Source: Henckelia pumila
Lineage: Eukaryota; Streptophyta; Magnoliopsida; Lamiales; Gesneriaceae
DNA length: 64,000 bases
Direction: 5' to 3'
Assembly (NCBI RefSeq): GCF_033568475.1
Contig: NW_027331831.1
Location: 8,556,001 to 8,620,000 of the forward strand
The translations under genes and the position numbers were made by a program. Shown here piece after piece: positions 11,990-24,240 of this stretch. The notes beneath the pieces are model-generated. The model was not told where the DNA came from, ran no database searches, and was given only the letters and a program-made list of their open reading frames with translations. Numbering within the stretch: the first letter of the stretch is position 1; each line of letters opens with the position of its first letter.

Positions 11990-12837
11990 CTATAGTAAAA
12001 AATATTTTTTTATATATAAAATATAATATTTTTTATGAGTCGAATCAAATTAGAAATCTATCTCCACAAGCTGACTCGTGAAACTGCTTGTTGTATACAC
12101 ATGTGTGTGTGTGTTTATGTATATAGGTGTGTGTGTGTGAGTTAGGCAAAACACACATACTATAAATTTTAATCTCTTAATTTAAAAAGATAATTATCAT
12201 TACATATCTTTGTCACATATGCGAAACTATCAATCATGTCGTTTTAATTGGTTGGTGTGTGGATGAAAGCTAGGTCATAATAATGATCAGATCAGTAGGC
12301 TTTCTCCTTCAAGTTAAATTTAACAAAATTAATCATTGCTTGTCGTTGAAAATTTCAATTAAGAACTCTAATCGGTATTGATAATGATTAAGACTATATA
12401 ATAGCGAGTGAAAAATGTATTATATTATACAAAACGTTAGATTCAGTGATATAATTGATAATATGATATTTACTCTGAAATATATATGATTCAACGATAT
12501 GATATACATATACGTAATATATTTTATTTTGCACGTATACCATAAGTTATAACTATTAGTCATTGTATATGATTTTTATACTCTCATATAATTTAATTAT
12601 TTGATTAAATAATAATTATTTTTTTTAAAAAAAAACATCCATAGAAAATGGGAAAAACGTTTAAACTTTGATTACTTAAAGATAAAACTGAAAATTTTAA
12701 TAAACTTTGAAATCATATCGACCCAATAAAGTGATTATTCTGATGTGTTTGGCTATCATATAATAGTGAGATAATGATGCTACTTTGATTATACTTTGAT
12801 ACGATTTTGATATGTTGTCCATCCATCGGAAAAATGA
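11144..12837. other. Intergenic, AT-rich, with TA microsatellite
   Basis: No gene is supported. A TA dinucleotide run lies at 11952-11985, a short GT-rich run at about 12100-12140, and poly-A at 11648-11667. The 122-codon frame at 11319-11687 has no family resemblance and a composition typical of chance frames in AT-rich DNA. Confidence 0.45.
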
Positions 12838-12935
12838 TTATCTATTGTGGAAAGAGAAATAACAGTAGTATTGTGCATTGAAATAGACATGATTTGCAAT
12901 ATTTCATGTGTGTAATTAATTAATAAATTATTATT
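12838..12935 (+). mobile_element. One end of a Mutator-like element (relic)
   Basis: This segment starts GGAAAAATGATTATCTATTG and continues with TATTGTGCATTGAAATAG and ATATTTCATGTGTG. It matches, in the same order, the right terminus of the element at 31343-36205 read on the minus strand. Only one end is visible here; the sequence is cut by the LTR-like block that starts at about 12951. Confidence 0.55.
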
Positions 12936-12950
12936 TAATCATGTAATATG

Positions 12951-13930
12951 TAATGACCCAACCCGAAATCACTAACTAATCAGACATTAAACATGCAATT
13001 AAGTCTTAAATCGAAATTAACAAATCCAACGGAAACTTAAACCATAACTACATCATGCACCGGCAGAACAACCCGGTTAAATAAAATATTATACATCCCC
13101 ATCGAACGAAAAGTACTAAAGTCCAATCTAACAATCTGAACAGAAATAAGACCACCAAGCAACCATTGCAGCTCAACGACCGCTGCCACCGAGTCCGTCC
13201 AACCTAAATCATGCCCCATTGAATAGGGTGTCCAACACAAAACACTTGGACGTGAACATAAAACGCTCAGTACAGAAGTACGAATATACATATACCATGC
13301 ATGCATATGCAATATGTCGGGTCGCATCAGGAGGTGGCTCCCATACCATAAAACTTGTGGATATAACCGGATCCAAATCCATGGAAATCCATCAACTAAA
13401 TTACGGGGCTAAGCGACCCCTACTACAGACTATGCAAATCAAGACATAAAACTCAACGTGTACATACACACAACATAATATCAATGCACATAATAACGTC
13501 ACACAAAACATGCAAACATAATACATGTATATTCAACCTGGTATCTAGGATAATACGTCTGTACCTCTGTTGAGAAAACTCAAGCATCCTAGCAATTCTA
13601 GCACTCCAGGTACTCAAAGTTATATCTGCGTCCGTTGTCAGCCCGCTGATGGCGACTGCCTCAAAACTTAGGCACAACTCCGATGTTATCCCCCGAAGCG
13701 CTCCGCCACTCCCGACTTTCTAATATGACGCCTAAAAACCCCAAAAGACTAACTAAAAAGAAGAGAGCAAAGTTTGGAAGGTGCAATTGGAAATAAATTG
13801 GGCACCCCTATATATAGATAACGATCGGAACTTCTGATCCCTCCTTCCGAACTCCCTCCGCCAACCACATGTCTAACTTCTAGAGGACGCTTGCCGACAG
13901 TAAATCGGAGCCTCCGATCTGAGTTCTGAG
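12951..13930 (-). mobile_element. LTR retrotransposon fossil, probably a solo or partial LTR
   Basis: The block begins TGTAATGACCCAACCCG; read on the minus strand it ends GGGTTGGGTCATTACA, the typical 3' end of many plant Ty3-type LTRs. It is richer in GC than its surroundings, contains a TATATATAG motif at about 13810 and short CGGAG-type inverted motifs near 13820-13920. No protein domain is visible. The right boundary and any target duplication could not be fixed, so the limits are approximate. It appears non-coding and decayed. Confidence 0.4.
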
Positions 13931-14283
13931 CTTTTATGATTTATATGAAAATTCTAGCATATTTTAATTTGAGACGAAGATAATAAAAACATATAAAAAA
14001 AGAAAAACACACGTAAAGTTGATTTGTGAAACAAAACTCCACGAAAAATATTATTTATGTTCAAAATAGAATTTACAATGATTTATAAGAAAATATAATT
14101 TATATATATATATATATATATATATTAATTTGTGTTAAATATATTATTTTTATTACAAAAATATTATTCTGCATTGTACCGATCAATTATCATTGAAAAA
14201 TAAATAAGAAAAGCCCTAATTGGCCCATTGGGACGTAGTATGCCCCCGCCTTCTACGCTAGGCTAGCAAGCGGTGGCGATTCA
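13931..14283 (+). promoter_or_regulatory. Promoter and leader of the RsfS gene
   Basis: About 350 bases without a gene. A TA dinucleotide run occupies 14099-14126. The last 70 bases before the ATG are more GC-rich and probably form the leader. No firm core promoter motif was identified. Confidence 0.35.
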
Positions 14284-16239
14284 ATGTGGTCGGTGTTCCG
14301 CCGCCGCGTTCTGTCATCTGCATCAATTTCTATCACTCATCGGTGTGAAAACCTAGCTTCTTCTTCAATCTTCTCTCGTCAATTCGAATTCTCCACCATT
14401 TCACATGACGACGCAGATTTTATTGCAAAGAGGAAGGAATTGTTAAGCTTGGAAGAGGTTGAAAAAATCCTCAATGACGTCGGAGCCGACGATGTTAGGG
14501 TTATTCCAGCTCCCAAACGCTGTGAGTTTACAGATTACATGGTGATCGCCACTGGTCGGTCTCCTTGGCACGTTCGCAACATCTCTCAGGCCCTCATTTA
14601 CAAGGCGGGTTTTTGTTCCCCATTCCTATAGGAATATGTTTTATTAGTTCATCGACTTTCACCATATTTATTCACAGACTGTACTCTGTCTGTGTGTCTG
14701 TGTGTGTGGATATTGCGTGTCCGTTGGTAAAGGATTAGCTTCTTATGCTCTCAGATGGCGTGAGGATGGATTCATAGTATCAAAATGTGTGCACTGAATT
14801 GCAAGGACATACTCAAATCATTTCAATTATTTATAAAACCGCTTTAGATATGTTATTGCCTTAAATGTCAGTGAAATTAGAGTTGTAAGACTGAGTGGCT
14901 GTGGATTTATTGATGTACAAAGTACAAACTCAAATCTTTTAAACCATATTATAGCTGACACTCCATGGTTCAATTATTGCTACATAGCCAATTATTGATC
15001 CCCAAAAATTTAAATTTTATGCCCAAATTTATTACTCAGGAGTGCCTGCATGTCTCCTCATTCTGTATTATATTAGCTTTGCATAAAAGTAATTGTTGTC
15101 ATTTTGTTTTGTGAAAGGACTGTTTTTAGAGGTTTATGCATGATATAAGTCGGGACGGTGTTTGAATCTTCCTCGAACCTCGAAAGCAATCCCACGTCAG
15201 CTTATCGACTGGATTTAGTTTATCTTAGTCGATAGATGTAGCTTCAGATATTACAGGTTGACATTTGATTTACTCATGTTTATTTTGTTAAATCTTAGTC
15301 GATAGATGTAGCTTCAGATATTACAGGTTGACATTCGATTTACTCATACTTATTTTGTTAAAATGAGCAGGTTAAGCAAAAGCAGAGAGGAGCAAGTAGG
15401 ATGTTGCTGCCTACTGTGGTAGGGCAAGAAGGGGGGAAGTGGATCGCAATTGACTCTGGTACCCATTTTTTGCTTCTTCAGTATGTTCGTTTCTAAACAA
15501 TTGAATCACTAGTCTAGATGATCTATATTGGTGCAAATGCTGGCAAGTCCTATGAGACTCATGCACTAGTCTACAATGACGTAAATGCTTACAAGATGAT
15601 TTGGAAAAAAACCTTTGCTAACAATGTTGACAAATAATGCATTCGATTCAATTGAATTGCCTTATCCCTGACTCTCAAGCCCCTTAAAAGCATAACATTT
15701 TCTTTCTTATGTATCATCTTAACCACATCCAACTCTATGAAGTTCATAGGACAAACCAATAAAATAAATAGAAGTGTGTTTAGAAGTTGATTAGAAAGGG
15801 GATGGCATTTTGGTGCAGTTAATTAGTGATTTACATTTCAACCCCTAGTGATCACATCACTTCTGATAAATGATAGGCAAATTGATCGTGCATGCTGTTG
15901 ATGAGAAAGCAAGAGCTTATTACAACTTTGAGGGGCTTTGGACCTCAGATAAATCGAATGCAGAACAAATTCAGGTATACTACAAATCTAATATTACCTG
16001 AGGCATTAACTCGCTTTCGTACAATGTATCAACAACTTTTGTCACATTTCAAAGTTCAAAACTTCAAAAATAAAAAGAAAAAGGTATAACTCGAGATTGC
16101 AGTCATTTCATTTTTCTGCTTGAGGCATGCGTGCTTCAATATTGCAATATTTGAATAATTACAGGATTTGGAGAAGGCTTTTGTCAAAGTTCGCAGAAAG
16201 AATAACTCCAAGAAACCGTCACAACCACGACGCATATAG
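14284..16239 (+). CDS. Ribosomal silencing factor RsfS / Iojap-related protein, mitochondrial type
   Basis: Four exons (14284-14604, 15371-15458, 15877-15974, 16165-16239) join to 193 aa. Residues 1 to about 40 are Arg/Ser-rich and lack acids, as in a mitochondrial presequence. The RsfS domain follows at about residues 52-170: LSLEEVEKILNDVGADDVRV, EFTDYMVIATGRSPWHVRNI, GGKWIAIDSGKLIVHAVD and ARAYYNFEGLW. Bacterial RsfS binds large-subunit protein uL14 and blocks subunit joining; mitochondrial homologues help large-subunit assembly. The tail is basic (KVRRKNNSKKPSQPRRI). The first intron appears to use a GC donor (AAG|GCGGGT), because the only nearby GT donor would create an immediate stop. 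A 70-bp tandem duplication lies at the 3' end of that intron. From memory it corresponds to Arabidopsis At1g67620. Confidence 0.9.
15221..15360 (+). repeat. 70-bp tandem duplication in RsfS intron 1
   Basis: Two adjacent 70-base copies (15221-15290 and 15291-15360) differ at 4 positions. Both contain GATAGATGTAGCTTCAGATA. The second copy ends 10 bases before exon 2, so the branch-point and pyrimidine region just upstream of the acceptor is duplicated. Confidence 0.9.
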
Positions 16240-17933
16240 TTGTCTAGGGTGATGCCTTTAACCACCATGCGTATTTCAAGAAATGGAAAATCATGATCCA
16301 TTTGTGTATCTTGTATGCTTCAAGGATGCTAAATCGCCAATGCATGTCTGAAATTTCATGTTTCTACTGCTGCTTATTGATGTCTGATTATATTCGCAAC
16401 AACTTCGTATATCCAATTGTTCAACAACAAATTTGAGCCTCTAAGAAATTCTCCCATGTAAAACTGGATTATAATCCAATTAGATTCCAGGCATACTTGA
16501 ACGTAAAATTTTTATACTTTTGGTAATTGACATACGTAGCTTTCGTGATTGTTATTTAAAGAAAGAGATGTTAATATCTCTATAGGTACTTGATTGGGAT
16601 TGTCACTTGACTAAACAAGGATTCCTTAAATTACGTGATGTGAATGGTCCATCAATAATTGGTCCCAGATCAGAAATTAAAATATTCAACCCCCATAGAC
16701 AATCTCTCTATGATCTATCCGAATTCTTTAATTTATGGTTGCCGTAATCATACCCACCACGCAAACTTAGCTAATTCTAGGAATTCAAATTTCAAACCGA
16801 AGCCTCTTCTTTCTTTCTTTCCGGAGAAGTTAATGAAGAAACTATAAAAAATTGAAACGTAGGAGATTATTATCTGAGATGGGTTTTCTTAAGAGGACTC
16901 CGTCTTATATTTGATTAAGCCGTCAAGAATAATAAAATCGATCCAAATCTCTACTTTCTGATTTTGTATCGAGTCAGCAAAACTATCCCATCAGTTATGA
17001 AATGGTCATTATCTTGTTAAAGATTTGCATTTGGCCCTAAATCTATGATACCATGTTAATGATAATGGACTTGAACCTAATTCAACCCTAAAAGCTATAT
17101 ATAGAACTTCCAATAACTCTTTTTAAGTTTCAACCGATATGAGACATCTTAACATACATACACATATTTAATTGATTAAAAATCTATCCATTTACTAATT
17201 TTCAATCAATTTAGTGAAATCTTGATTGATTTATTTTTTTAAAAAAATACTCTCAAATCATAATTTTCTTTTAATCTCATCTCAAACTTATCTCCAACAA
17301 TATTTCATCACTTATATATTATTGTTTATCATATTTTATCTATTTTTTTAGAATTTTTAAATTACTTTTTTTTAACCTTAATAAAAAAATATCTATGCAT
17401 ATGTACTTGTCGTGAAAAGGGTTTTAAAATTAAAATTCCAAGTATATTATCCACCGACAAAAGTCTTCAATCTACAAGCAAATTGGTCGAAACATTATTG
17501 TTCGACGACGATGTACTACTTATTTGAGAGCTGAAACTAGAAAACTATAGATTTTTTGTTAAATAAAAAAATTTTCTAAATTTTTTTATTATTATTACGA
17601 TCTTCAAGGTTGCTTCAAAGACCTTAATAAAGTAGGTGTAAAACCAGAATATTCCACCAGCACAAAGGTTTTCGTGAAATAATGGATGTGACACGTGCAT
17701 GTGTTTTGCCTTTTGACGTCATTAATTAAAGAAAGAAAGGCCTTAAACTCGTTAATCCCCTCACATCCAAAATAGAATAATATCCCAAATATTACCATCA
17801 ATTCACACAACATTGGTGGGGAATTCAATCCCTAATTCTCCTTCCAAAAAAAAAGAAAAAGAAAAAGAAGCGAGATTTCTTGTGATTTGCATCTTTCGCA
17901 AGAAATATTCGAAAAACCTTTCGTTTTTCTGCA
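16240..17933. other. Intergenic: RsfS 3' flank and TLC-gene promoter
   Basis: No gene is supported. The RsfS 3' untranslated region probably ends before about 16600. A TRIM-related relic lies at 17044-17165. The stretch 17200-17600 is AT-rich and featureless. A CACGTG-like ACACGTGCA motif lies at about 17690-17700, and an A-rich leader precedes the ATG at 17934. Confidence 0.4.
17044..17165 (-). mobile_element. Relic LTR with primer-binding-site sequence (TRIM family as at 25426)
   Basis: The segment contains ATGATACCATG followed by TAATGGACTTGAACCTAA and CAACCCTAAAAGCT, ending near CCGATATGAGACATCTT. It matches the LTR at 26985-27111. On the minus strand the LTR is followed by TGGTATCATAG, which resembles the binding site for initiator methionine tRNA. 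It is a non-coding fragment of the same TRIM family. Confidence 0.5.
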
Positions 17934-18689
17934 ATGGAAATCCCGAAATTCTTTACTTCATCTCTTCCCGTATTCGTTTCATGGTTCATACTGGCCTATT
18001 TGTTTGGATATTTCATCATCTTCAAGAAGTGGGGCAAACTGTACAGGGCCGAAGCTTCAAGCTGTCTCATGTCTCTTGCTCATGGCAACCTTGCATTTGT
18101 TTTCTCCATATTCTCCATCTTACAATCTCCAAACAGCTCAACCCGACTCGATTTCGCCTCCCGAAACACCGCCTTTCAAAACTTGGTACTCGAATACAGC
18201 ATATCTTATTTCTTACTGGACCTTTTGCACTACATGGTTTTGGTCCCTGGTGATGTCCTATTCATCGCACACCATGTAGCAACACTATATGTCTTGATGA
18301 CATGTCGGTACGTGTTCGGAGTTGGGGCGGTGGCGATTCTTGGGATGTTGGTTCTTGCTGAGGCTACAACTACGTGCCAGAACACATGGAGCCTAGCTAG
18401 ATATCGCAAGGACGATTCGACCAAGGCTGCTGCTGTGCTTGAGTTCTTGTCGCCGATTTTTTATGCGTACTACAGTGTGGTGAGGGGGATTCTTGGACCA
18501 CTGCTGGCGTACAAGATAGGATTGTTTTTCACCAGTGGTTTAGGTGATGGTGTGTTACCTGCTTGGGCTTGGATTTCTTGGATTTTCGTCATAGGAACAG
18601 CAATTGGGGTCAGCGTTTTGTGGGTTCTGAATCTGTGGATTGACTTCTATAGGGAGAGAGTCCATGAAAACACAAAGAAATTGAGTTGA
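17934..18689 (+). CDS. TLC (TRAM-LAG1-CLN8) domain membrane protein
   Basis: A single uninterrupted exon encodes 251 aa. Hydrophobic segments at about residues 12-30, 50-68, 85-110, 115-150, 168-195 and 210-240 predict six or so membrane helices. The TLC core is clear: SLAHGNLAFVFS, NLVLEYSISYFLLDLLHYMV and FIAHHVATLYVLMTCRYVFG, the last with the His-His pair of the family. TLC proteins include ceramide synthases and lipid regulators of the endoplasmic reticulum; this short type lacks the homeobox and Lag1p sequence needed to call it a ceramide synthase. Function is therefore open, with a role in membrane lipids inferred. From memory it resembles the intronless Arabidopsis gene At5g14285. The start is chosen because an in-frame ATG precedes the first membrane segment closely. 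Confidence 0.88.
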   Translation: MEIPKFFTSSLPVFVSWFILAYLFGYFIIFKKWGKLYRAEASSCLMSLAHGNLAFVFSIFSILQSPNSSTRLDFASRNTAFQNLVLEYSISYFLLDLLHYMVLVPGDVLFIAHHVATLYVLMTCRYVFGVGAVAILGMLVLAEATTTCQNTWSLARYRKDDSTKAAAVLEFLSPIFYAYYSVVRGILGPLLAYKIGLFFTSGLGDGVLPAWAWISWIFVIGTAIGVSVLWVLNLWIDFYRERVHENTKKLS

Positions 18690-19340
18690 GACATTCCATA
18701 AAAATGTGTAAGTTAATTAGTTGCTAGCTAACTAGTGCTATACTTTGTTTCTAGGTATCTTTTACTCCATTATTCTGAATCGTTCTTGAACATTGGCTGC
18801 TGAGAATGTGGTTGTCAAAAGTATATCATGCTCTTTACATTAGCTCACTTGCATTTAATCAATGTTCTAAAACCATTGCCTAGGGCTTATTTGACATATT
18901 TGTCTACCAATTCGTATCGAATGAAGAGGGATAATATGACATTGATTGAGTTTGAATGAAAAATTATTGGAAAAATATAGAGAACAAAAAGAATTAGTTA
19001 TCTAGGCTAAAGAACACCTCGTTTAATTAGGTCAGCAATTGATTTACAAAGTAACAATCACTCTATATTACACTTTAAAAACATGACAATAAAGATATTT
19101 TACCGTACTAGTCACATCTCCTCATATTACAGAGTATTGAAAGAGCACATTCCAATCCAAGATTTTCCAGCAAATCATCATATGGCAAGATTTTGATGCA
19201 AGGTGCCAAGAGCATCAGCTTCAATCCCTCAGAAAGAAGTTTCAGATTTGTTTTGAGGTTGTATTCAGTATGCAATTATGGTATGAAAGCTTAGATATTC
19301 TGTAAGATAGCTATCCATGGTTCTGCTACCGGTCAAGGGA
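18690..19340. other. Convergent 3' flanks of the TLC gene and POLA2
   Basis: These are the tails of two genes transcribed towards each other. No coding frame is supported. A short hAT MITE relic begins at 18860. Confidence 0.5.
18860..18926 (+). mobile_element. Truncated hAT MITE relic (family as at 55137)
   Basis: It begins CAATGTTCTAAAACCATTGC, the hAT MITE terminus, and then runs into a part which on the minus strand reads CGATACGAATTGGTAGAC and AAATATGTCAAATAA. That matches the interior of the element at 55137-55654 (about 55420-55455). It is an internally deleted fragment. Confidence 0.45.
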
Positions 19341-22300
19341 CTAAATGCGAAAAATTGAAGCACTTGATGAATCAGGGTTCCCTTTATAGTTAATTTCTGC
19401 AAAGAAACCTCCTCCTTCGCCTCTGGCCAATCTCCCTGGATTAACACAAATACACTTGATTTGGCTTTCTCCTTCAATTCTTTCCTCAAGGGAGAGCACC
19501 TGTGCTCAAGAAAAATGGATTTCATTTTAGGTTGGAAACTCACCTACAATAATCCAGTGACTCCTGTCTGGAGAAGTTGTGAAACTATTTTTATTCCCTG
19601 TGATTAATAAAATTGTATGGAGAAGATGGTTCTTAACCTTCACAAAATGAGCCAAATCCGAAGGTAAAATGAGTATATCAGGGACTGATGATAAATGGAG
19701 AGCTTCATTTGCGAGGGAATAATCCAATGGTACATCTTCTGCCGGTGGATATAGAGGATAGAAGCTGCTTCCGATAACATATAGAAATGAATCACACGGC
19801 AATTTATAAAGGAGAAAACAAAGGAAACAATCATAAGCATTGATAATTAAATCACCTGCATTGGTTGATAACATGCTTTGCTAAATTAGTCATGCGATGC
19901 TTGGACCCACTTGGATTTCGATAGATTTCCTCAGCACTAAGGTGCTTTAGTATGTCAACATTGCAGCAAGCAACTTTCACCTGTAGAACAAAACAATTAA
20001 TGAAAGAAAATCTTTGGCAGGCAGATCACTTCCTCTTGTTCAAAAATTCTGTTTGGCAGTTGGAATCACTTCCTCTAGCACAAAAAATTCTTATTTTATG
20101 TTGGTGAAAAAAGGAGGCTAAAGAAAATTTGCTAGTATTCAGAAAATCGAACGTGAAATTGAATGGTTGGTGGTAAAGTTTACCGAATGCCAAACTAGGT
20201 GCTTCTCAAAGCTTTGGTAATTTTTTTTCTCTGGAGGAAGCACTTTTTTGGGAATTTTTTTTCCTTATTAAGCATGTTTTTTCATCTATTGTTTCATTCC
20301 CCGAACTTCAGGAAATATGTGTTTCTAAGAAATAGTAACAAAAACATCAATCACGTCCCCTTAATTAAGATTGTCATTGTCACCTCATTTGCAGAGAAAG
20401 TCCCTGGGTTAGGCATGCTGTGTATCTGTTTCACCAAAAATGTCAAGTCTATCAGTCATTTGATGTTATAAAATAGAATCATTTCTCGCAGAGCGTATTT
20501 TTCACCTGATGATTGAAATCAGTTGGGTGAATATCAAAAGCAGGCTGTCAAAACAACATAGATCATATTTTATGTTATAGTGAGAACTATCTGAATAAAA
20601 GAAAAATCAACATGCTGAGAAGAAACCACAACTTACCTGTGGGAAAACAAAGTCATGATTAGCATCCCGGATGGATGGTATGAGAATCACACGTACCGCA
20701 GAACCCATGTATTCAACATAGTCTTGTAGCTTCAAAAGATAAAGAAAACAATGGTATCAGAAAGATGAATTAACCAATTCATTAGAGCTTTCCCCTTCCA
20801 ACTACCTTTCCAAGGATTTCAACCCGAAACATTTCATCAAATGTGCAATTCACATATCCTTTCTTAAGCTCTGGATGATCAGAATCGACAAAAGGCCCTA
20901 GCTGTCAAAGACAAACACAGGGCTGAAGATTTTCATCCCTCGTCACCAAGGACAAAAATCGAAAGCAAATGCTACATGCGGAAGGGAGGTCCTCACCAGG
21001 ATAAGCAATTGAGGCTGCTTCCGGCGTGCATACGCTAGCAGCTCAACTAAGGGCTCAAATAATAAATTATCACTTGTTGTAAAAGGACCTGCTGCAACAA
21101 TCTGTTTCGAGATTCAAGTGATTAACGAACTGCATTTAGGATCTCAAGGTTTTAAAAACTAGAAATCACAACCAAAAAGAGAGGCCCCATAATATAATAT
21201 CCTAAACAAGAAGTTCAATTTCATACCTAGTTCTGTAATTTATACGTGCAATACAGCATGATGATCCATTCCCAGGAAGCCATTTCAATTTTATAATTTA
21301 TAAAAAAGAAAAGCAATCACATCCGTCAAAGGGCCAAAATATTCTCTACTACCTTATAATGCTATTTTTATAACATTCAAAAGAGAGAACAATCTCAGTT
21401 CCTTGAGGATTCTGTGATTTAACTTATTTAGTCCACTTACATTAAACATGAAGAGAACATAATATAAGCAAATCACGAGTGCATTTTTATAAACTAAGAA
21501 ATTGGAAGTTCTGAATATTGTGCCAGACCTAAAAAATACAAGCTAATCGAAGTTCTAGATGATAATCAGTTCCATACCAACTGAACATACTGATTCTTCC
21601 TCATTATATAACGAAGAAACATTCACATACCAATGACAGCTCGGGCACATCTAGAGAGCAATTTGTCGTCTGAAGATTCTGATCTATGGCTTGTCTTTTA
21701 GAAGGATGGTCCTCACTAGAATCAACAGACAAGGGGACATAATCAATAATCTTTGACGCAATAAGGCAATGTCCACTAGGATTGAGGCCTTCAACACCCA
21801 CAACCTGTATTTGTCAGTTTAAAAAAGTGACTCTTATCCTGCACAACTAATTGCAGATTAAAAAAGGATTTTCTCAAGAAAAGTAACCTAACCTGTCCTG
21901 GGAAAACAGAGAACTGGTTTAACTTTTGCAAATCAAGACGAACACGCTGTCCTCCGGAATGCTCAACACTGTTAATAACACAAACCAGGAATAATGGTAT
22001 GAATAACTGCCTAGACTTTTGTTAATGGATGGTAATAGATGCATTACTAAAAATATTGAGGCATTATCAAAACTTGATGGAGCAGTGTCACTCTCAAGTG
22101 TGGAAAAGCGTGATAAGCATCTTGGAACTAATAAATTTGTAACCAACAGTCAGTCAAACACCATGACCTAGTCATACAGATAAACTAATCATGTTATCCA
22201 CCCAGTGAACGCAGTGAAACTGGTACTGGAAATGCATTGTTGAATTTTGAAACACAAGAGTTCTTTCTGCCAGCTGAAATGCCAATGCAATCTATTTATG

Positions 22301-24240
22301 CGACAAAAAATTGGCAGAGAACTTAAATGAATTATATCAAGGACAACAACATATAACCTGCTTTGCAGCAAAACAGGCTTCTCCTTCAGGCGGCCTTCTT
22401 CCTCACAACAGATCATGCCGACAGCAAATATACTTTTCTGAAATAGCACGACTCATTGGATGTTAGGATAGAATATTTTTGTGAAGATAATGCGATTGTC
22501 ATTGTATAATAGCTGCAGGAGATCATTTCTTAAGTTTAATAGCTTCTTGATTCCTTAAAACTTTGCATATGTTAACAATAGGATGAGAACACAGTCCTCA
22601 GCAATACGGAACTGAATTACCTGGGAAGCAATGGAAGGGTCAACTGTTTCATCACATATTCCACCAGAGACATACGATGTTGCTTGCTTTTTAATGCGAT
22701 TTTCCAGAAAATTGAACTGAATCACCAAAAACAAGTTTGGGAGCTTTTCTGGCATAGAAAGGTTGGCATACTGCAGTTCTAGGAAAAAAATTACCTTGTC
22801 ATCAATTCTATCATACATGAACCTGCAACCTGGCTTGGGTTGAGAACTAATAATGTGCATGGTACACTTTTGGTTTGGCTGAACTCTCTTGATAATGTCA
22901 TCCTCAGTATTTGTATGATCTTCTTCAATCGTAACAATTTGCTTACTGTGATTCTCATTAAGTGAGGATTGGATTGCAAACTTGCTCTTTCTTTGCCCAA
23001 AAGGTGTCACTGAATCTGGAGGTTTTCCAGAAGCAAATTTGCTTCCATTTGTTTTTTCTGTCGAATCAGATGGTTTCTTACTCGCAGACGTGGGTTTACT
23101 GGTGGGGGTATCCAATATGTCTTCTTTTACTTCTTGATATTCATCATCCAATATCCTATTTCATATGAAACTTTTATTCAATAATTTTATATACGACACA
23201 GAAATTTGTGACAAACGAATATCATTGTCAAATTACCAGTTGTGGTAAGGGTTTGTCTCACATCTATTAAGTACAGAATCACTCACAGGGGAAGATGAAC
23301 CGGAAATGATTTTGGGTGGTGAAATATCCAAAATGGGATGGAAGATTCTATTAAATGAATTCCTAGCCAAAGCATGAAAGGGAAATGCATCGGAGCAAGC
23401 AATACCTCTATAGTCTTTAAAGCTCAGAAGTTTACATCAAATAAGTTAAATGCATATTAACAAATGACAAACAAGTGTTTGTGACAACAAATAGGTAATA
23501 ATGACCCTTGAGAATGTAAAAGCACTCACATGGCAACGTCATCGGAGTAGAAATGCAATCCAGACTCTTTTTCTGTGACTTTATTCAGCTGTTCACTTTG
23601 CAGTTGCTCTAAAAATGCACCCATATGAGAGCTTCGAACTGTTAATTCCAATCCCCTGAGTAGACAGTAAGCAAAAAAACGAACTCATACCCCTTTGCTA
23701 TTAATTTTAGGCAAAAATTTACACCCTCCACCGCAAAAGAAGTGATTGAAACTTTCCTCGGGTTCATAATTTCAACCTATCCCGATTGCTTCATGGTAAT
23801 TGCAACACTTCAGATACTTCATGACTTGACTAAATAAACACATATAATCTACTCAAATTGCAGATGGAACTTGTGTCACTTCCAGATTGCAAAACCAAAT
23901 TAAAAATGAAAGGAAGCATACATTCAACCACCTCAGAAGTTATTCCAATCCTGTATTTTGCGTGAGATAGAATACAAAAGAACTATTTTTTCTCCAAACT
24001 CTAACCTGTTGAGAGAATAAACATCCCAGCTGGAGACGATATCTGAAGCACTGAGTTTGTAATTGATGCAAAACGACAGACCTGAAAGTTCAACGAAATT
24101 ATACTCCCCCACAATAATTGGGCGATTACAAATTGCACAAAAGAAAAAAAAAAAAACATCTTACATTTCCGAAGAATCTCTTCCTCTTCGTCAAAATCGA
24201 ACCCATTCTTCGTGAATTCCGCTTTGATCTCCTCGTCCAT
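19341..24240 (-). CDS. POLA2: DNA polymerase alpha subunit B
   Basis: Sixteen exons read 24240-24165, 24081-24006, 23655-23530, 23155-22795, 22716-22621, 22437-22358, 21968-21893, 21804-21631, 21101-20997, 20901-20806, 20729-20637, 20544-20506, 20425-20384, 19980-19856, 19764-19638 and 19499-19341. They join in frame to 616 aa, close to other plant POLA2 proteins. The N-terminal helical domain (MDEEIKAEFTKNGFDFDEEE, SASDIVSSWDVYSLN) is followed by a Ser/Thr/Lys-rich linker (about residues 100-165), an OB-fold region (FLENRIKKQATSYVSGGICD, VVGVEGLNPSGHCLIASKI) and the inactive phosphoesterase-like domain (IVAAGPFTTSDNL, RKQPQLLILLGPFVDSDHPE, AVRVILIPSIRDANHDFVFP, SFYPLYPPAEDVPLDYSLA). It tethers the catalytic subunit and primase at replication origins in the nucleus. 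From memory it is Arabidopsis At1g67630, next to the RsfS gene there as well. Confidence 0.95.

Noticed and set aside
13037-13677. Overlapping frames of 74-96 codons on both strands
   Set aside because: They lie in the LTR-like fossil and show no gag, pol or host protein resemblance.
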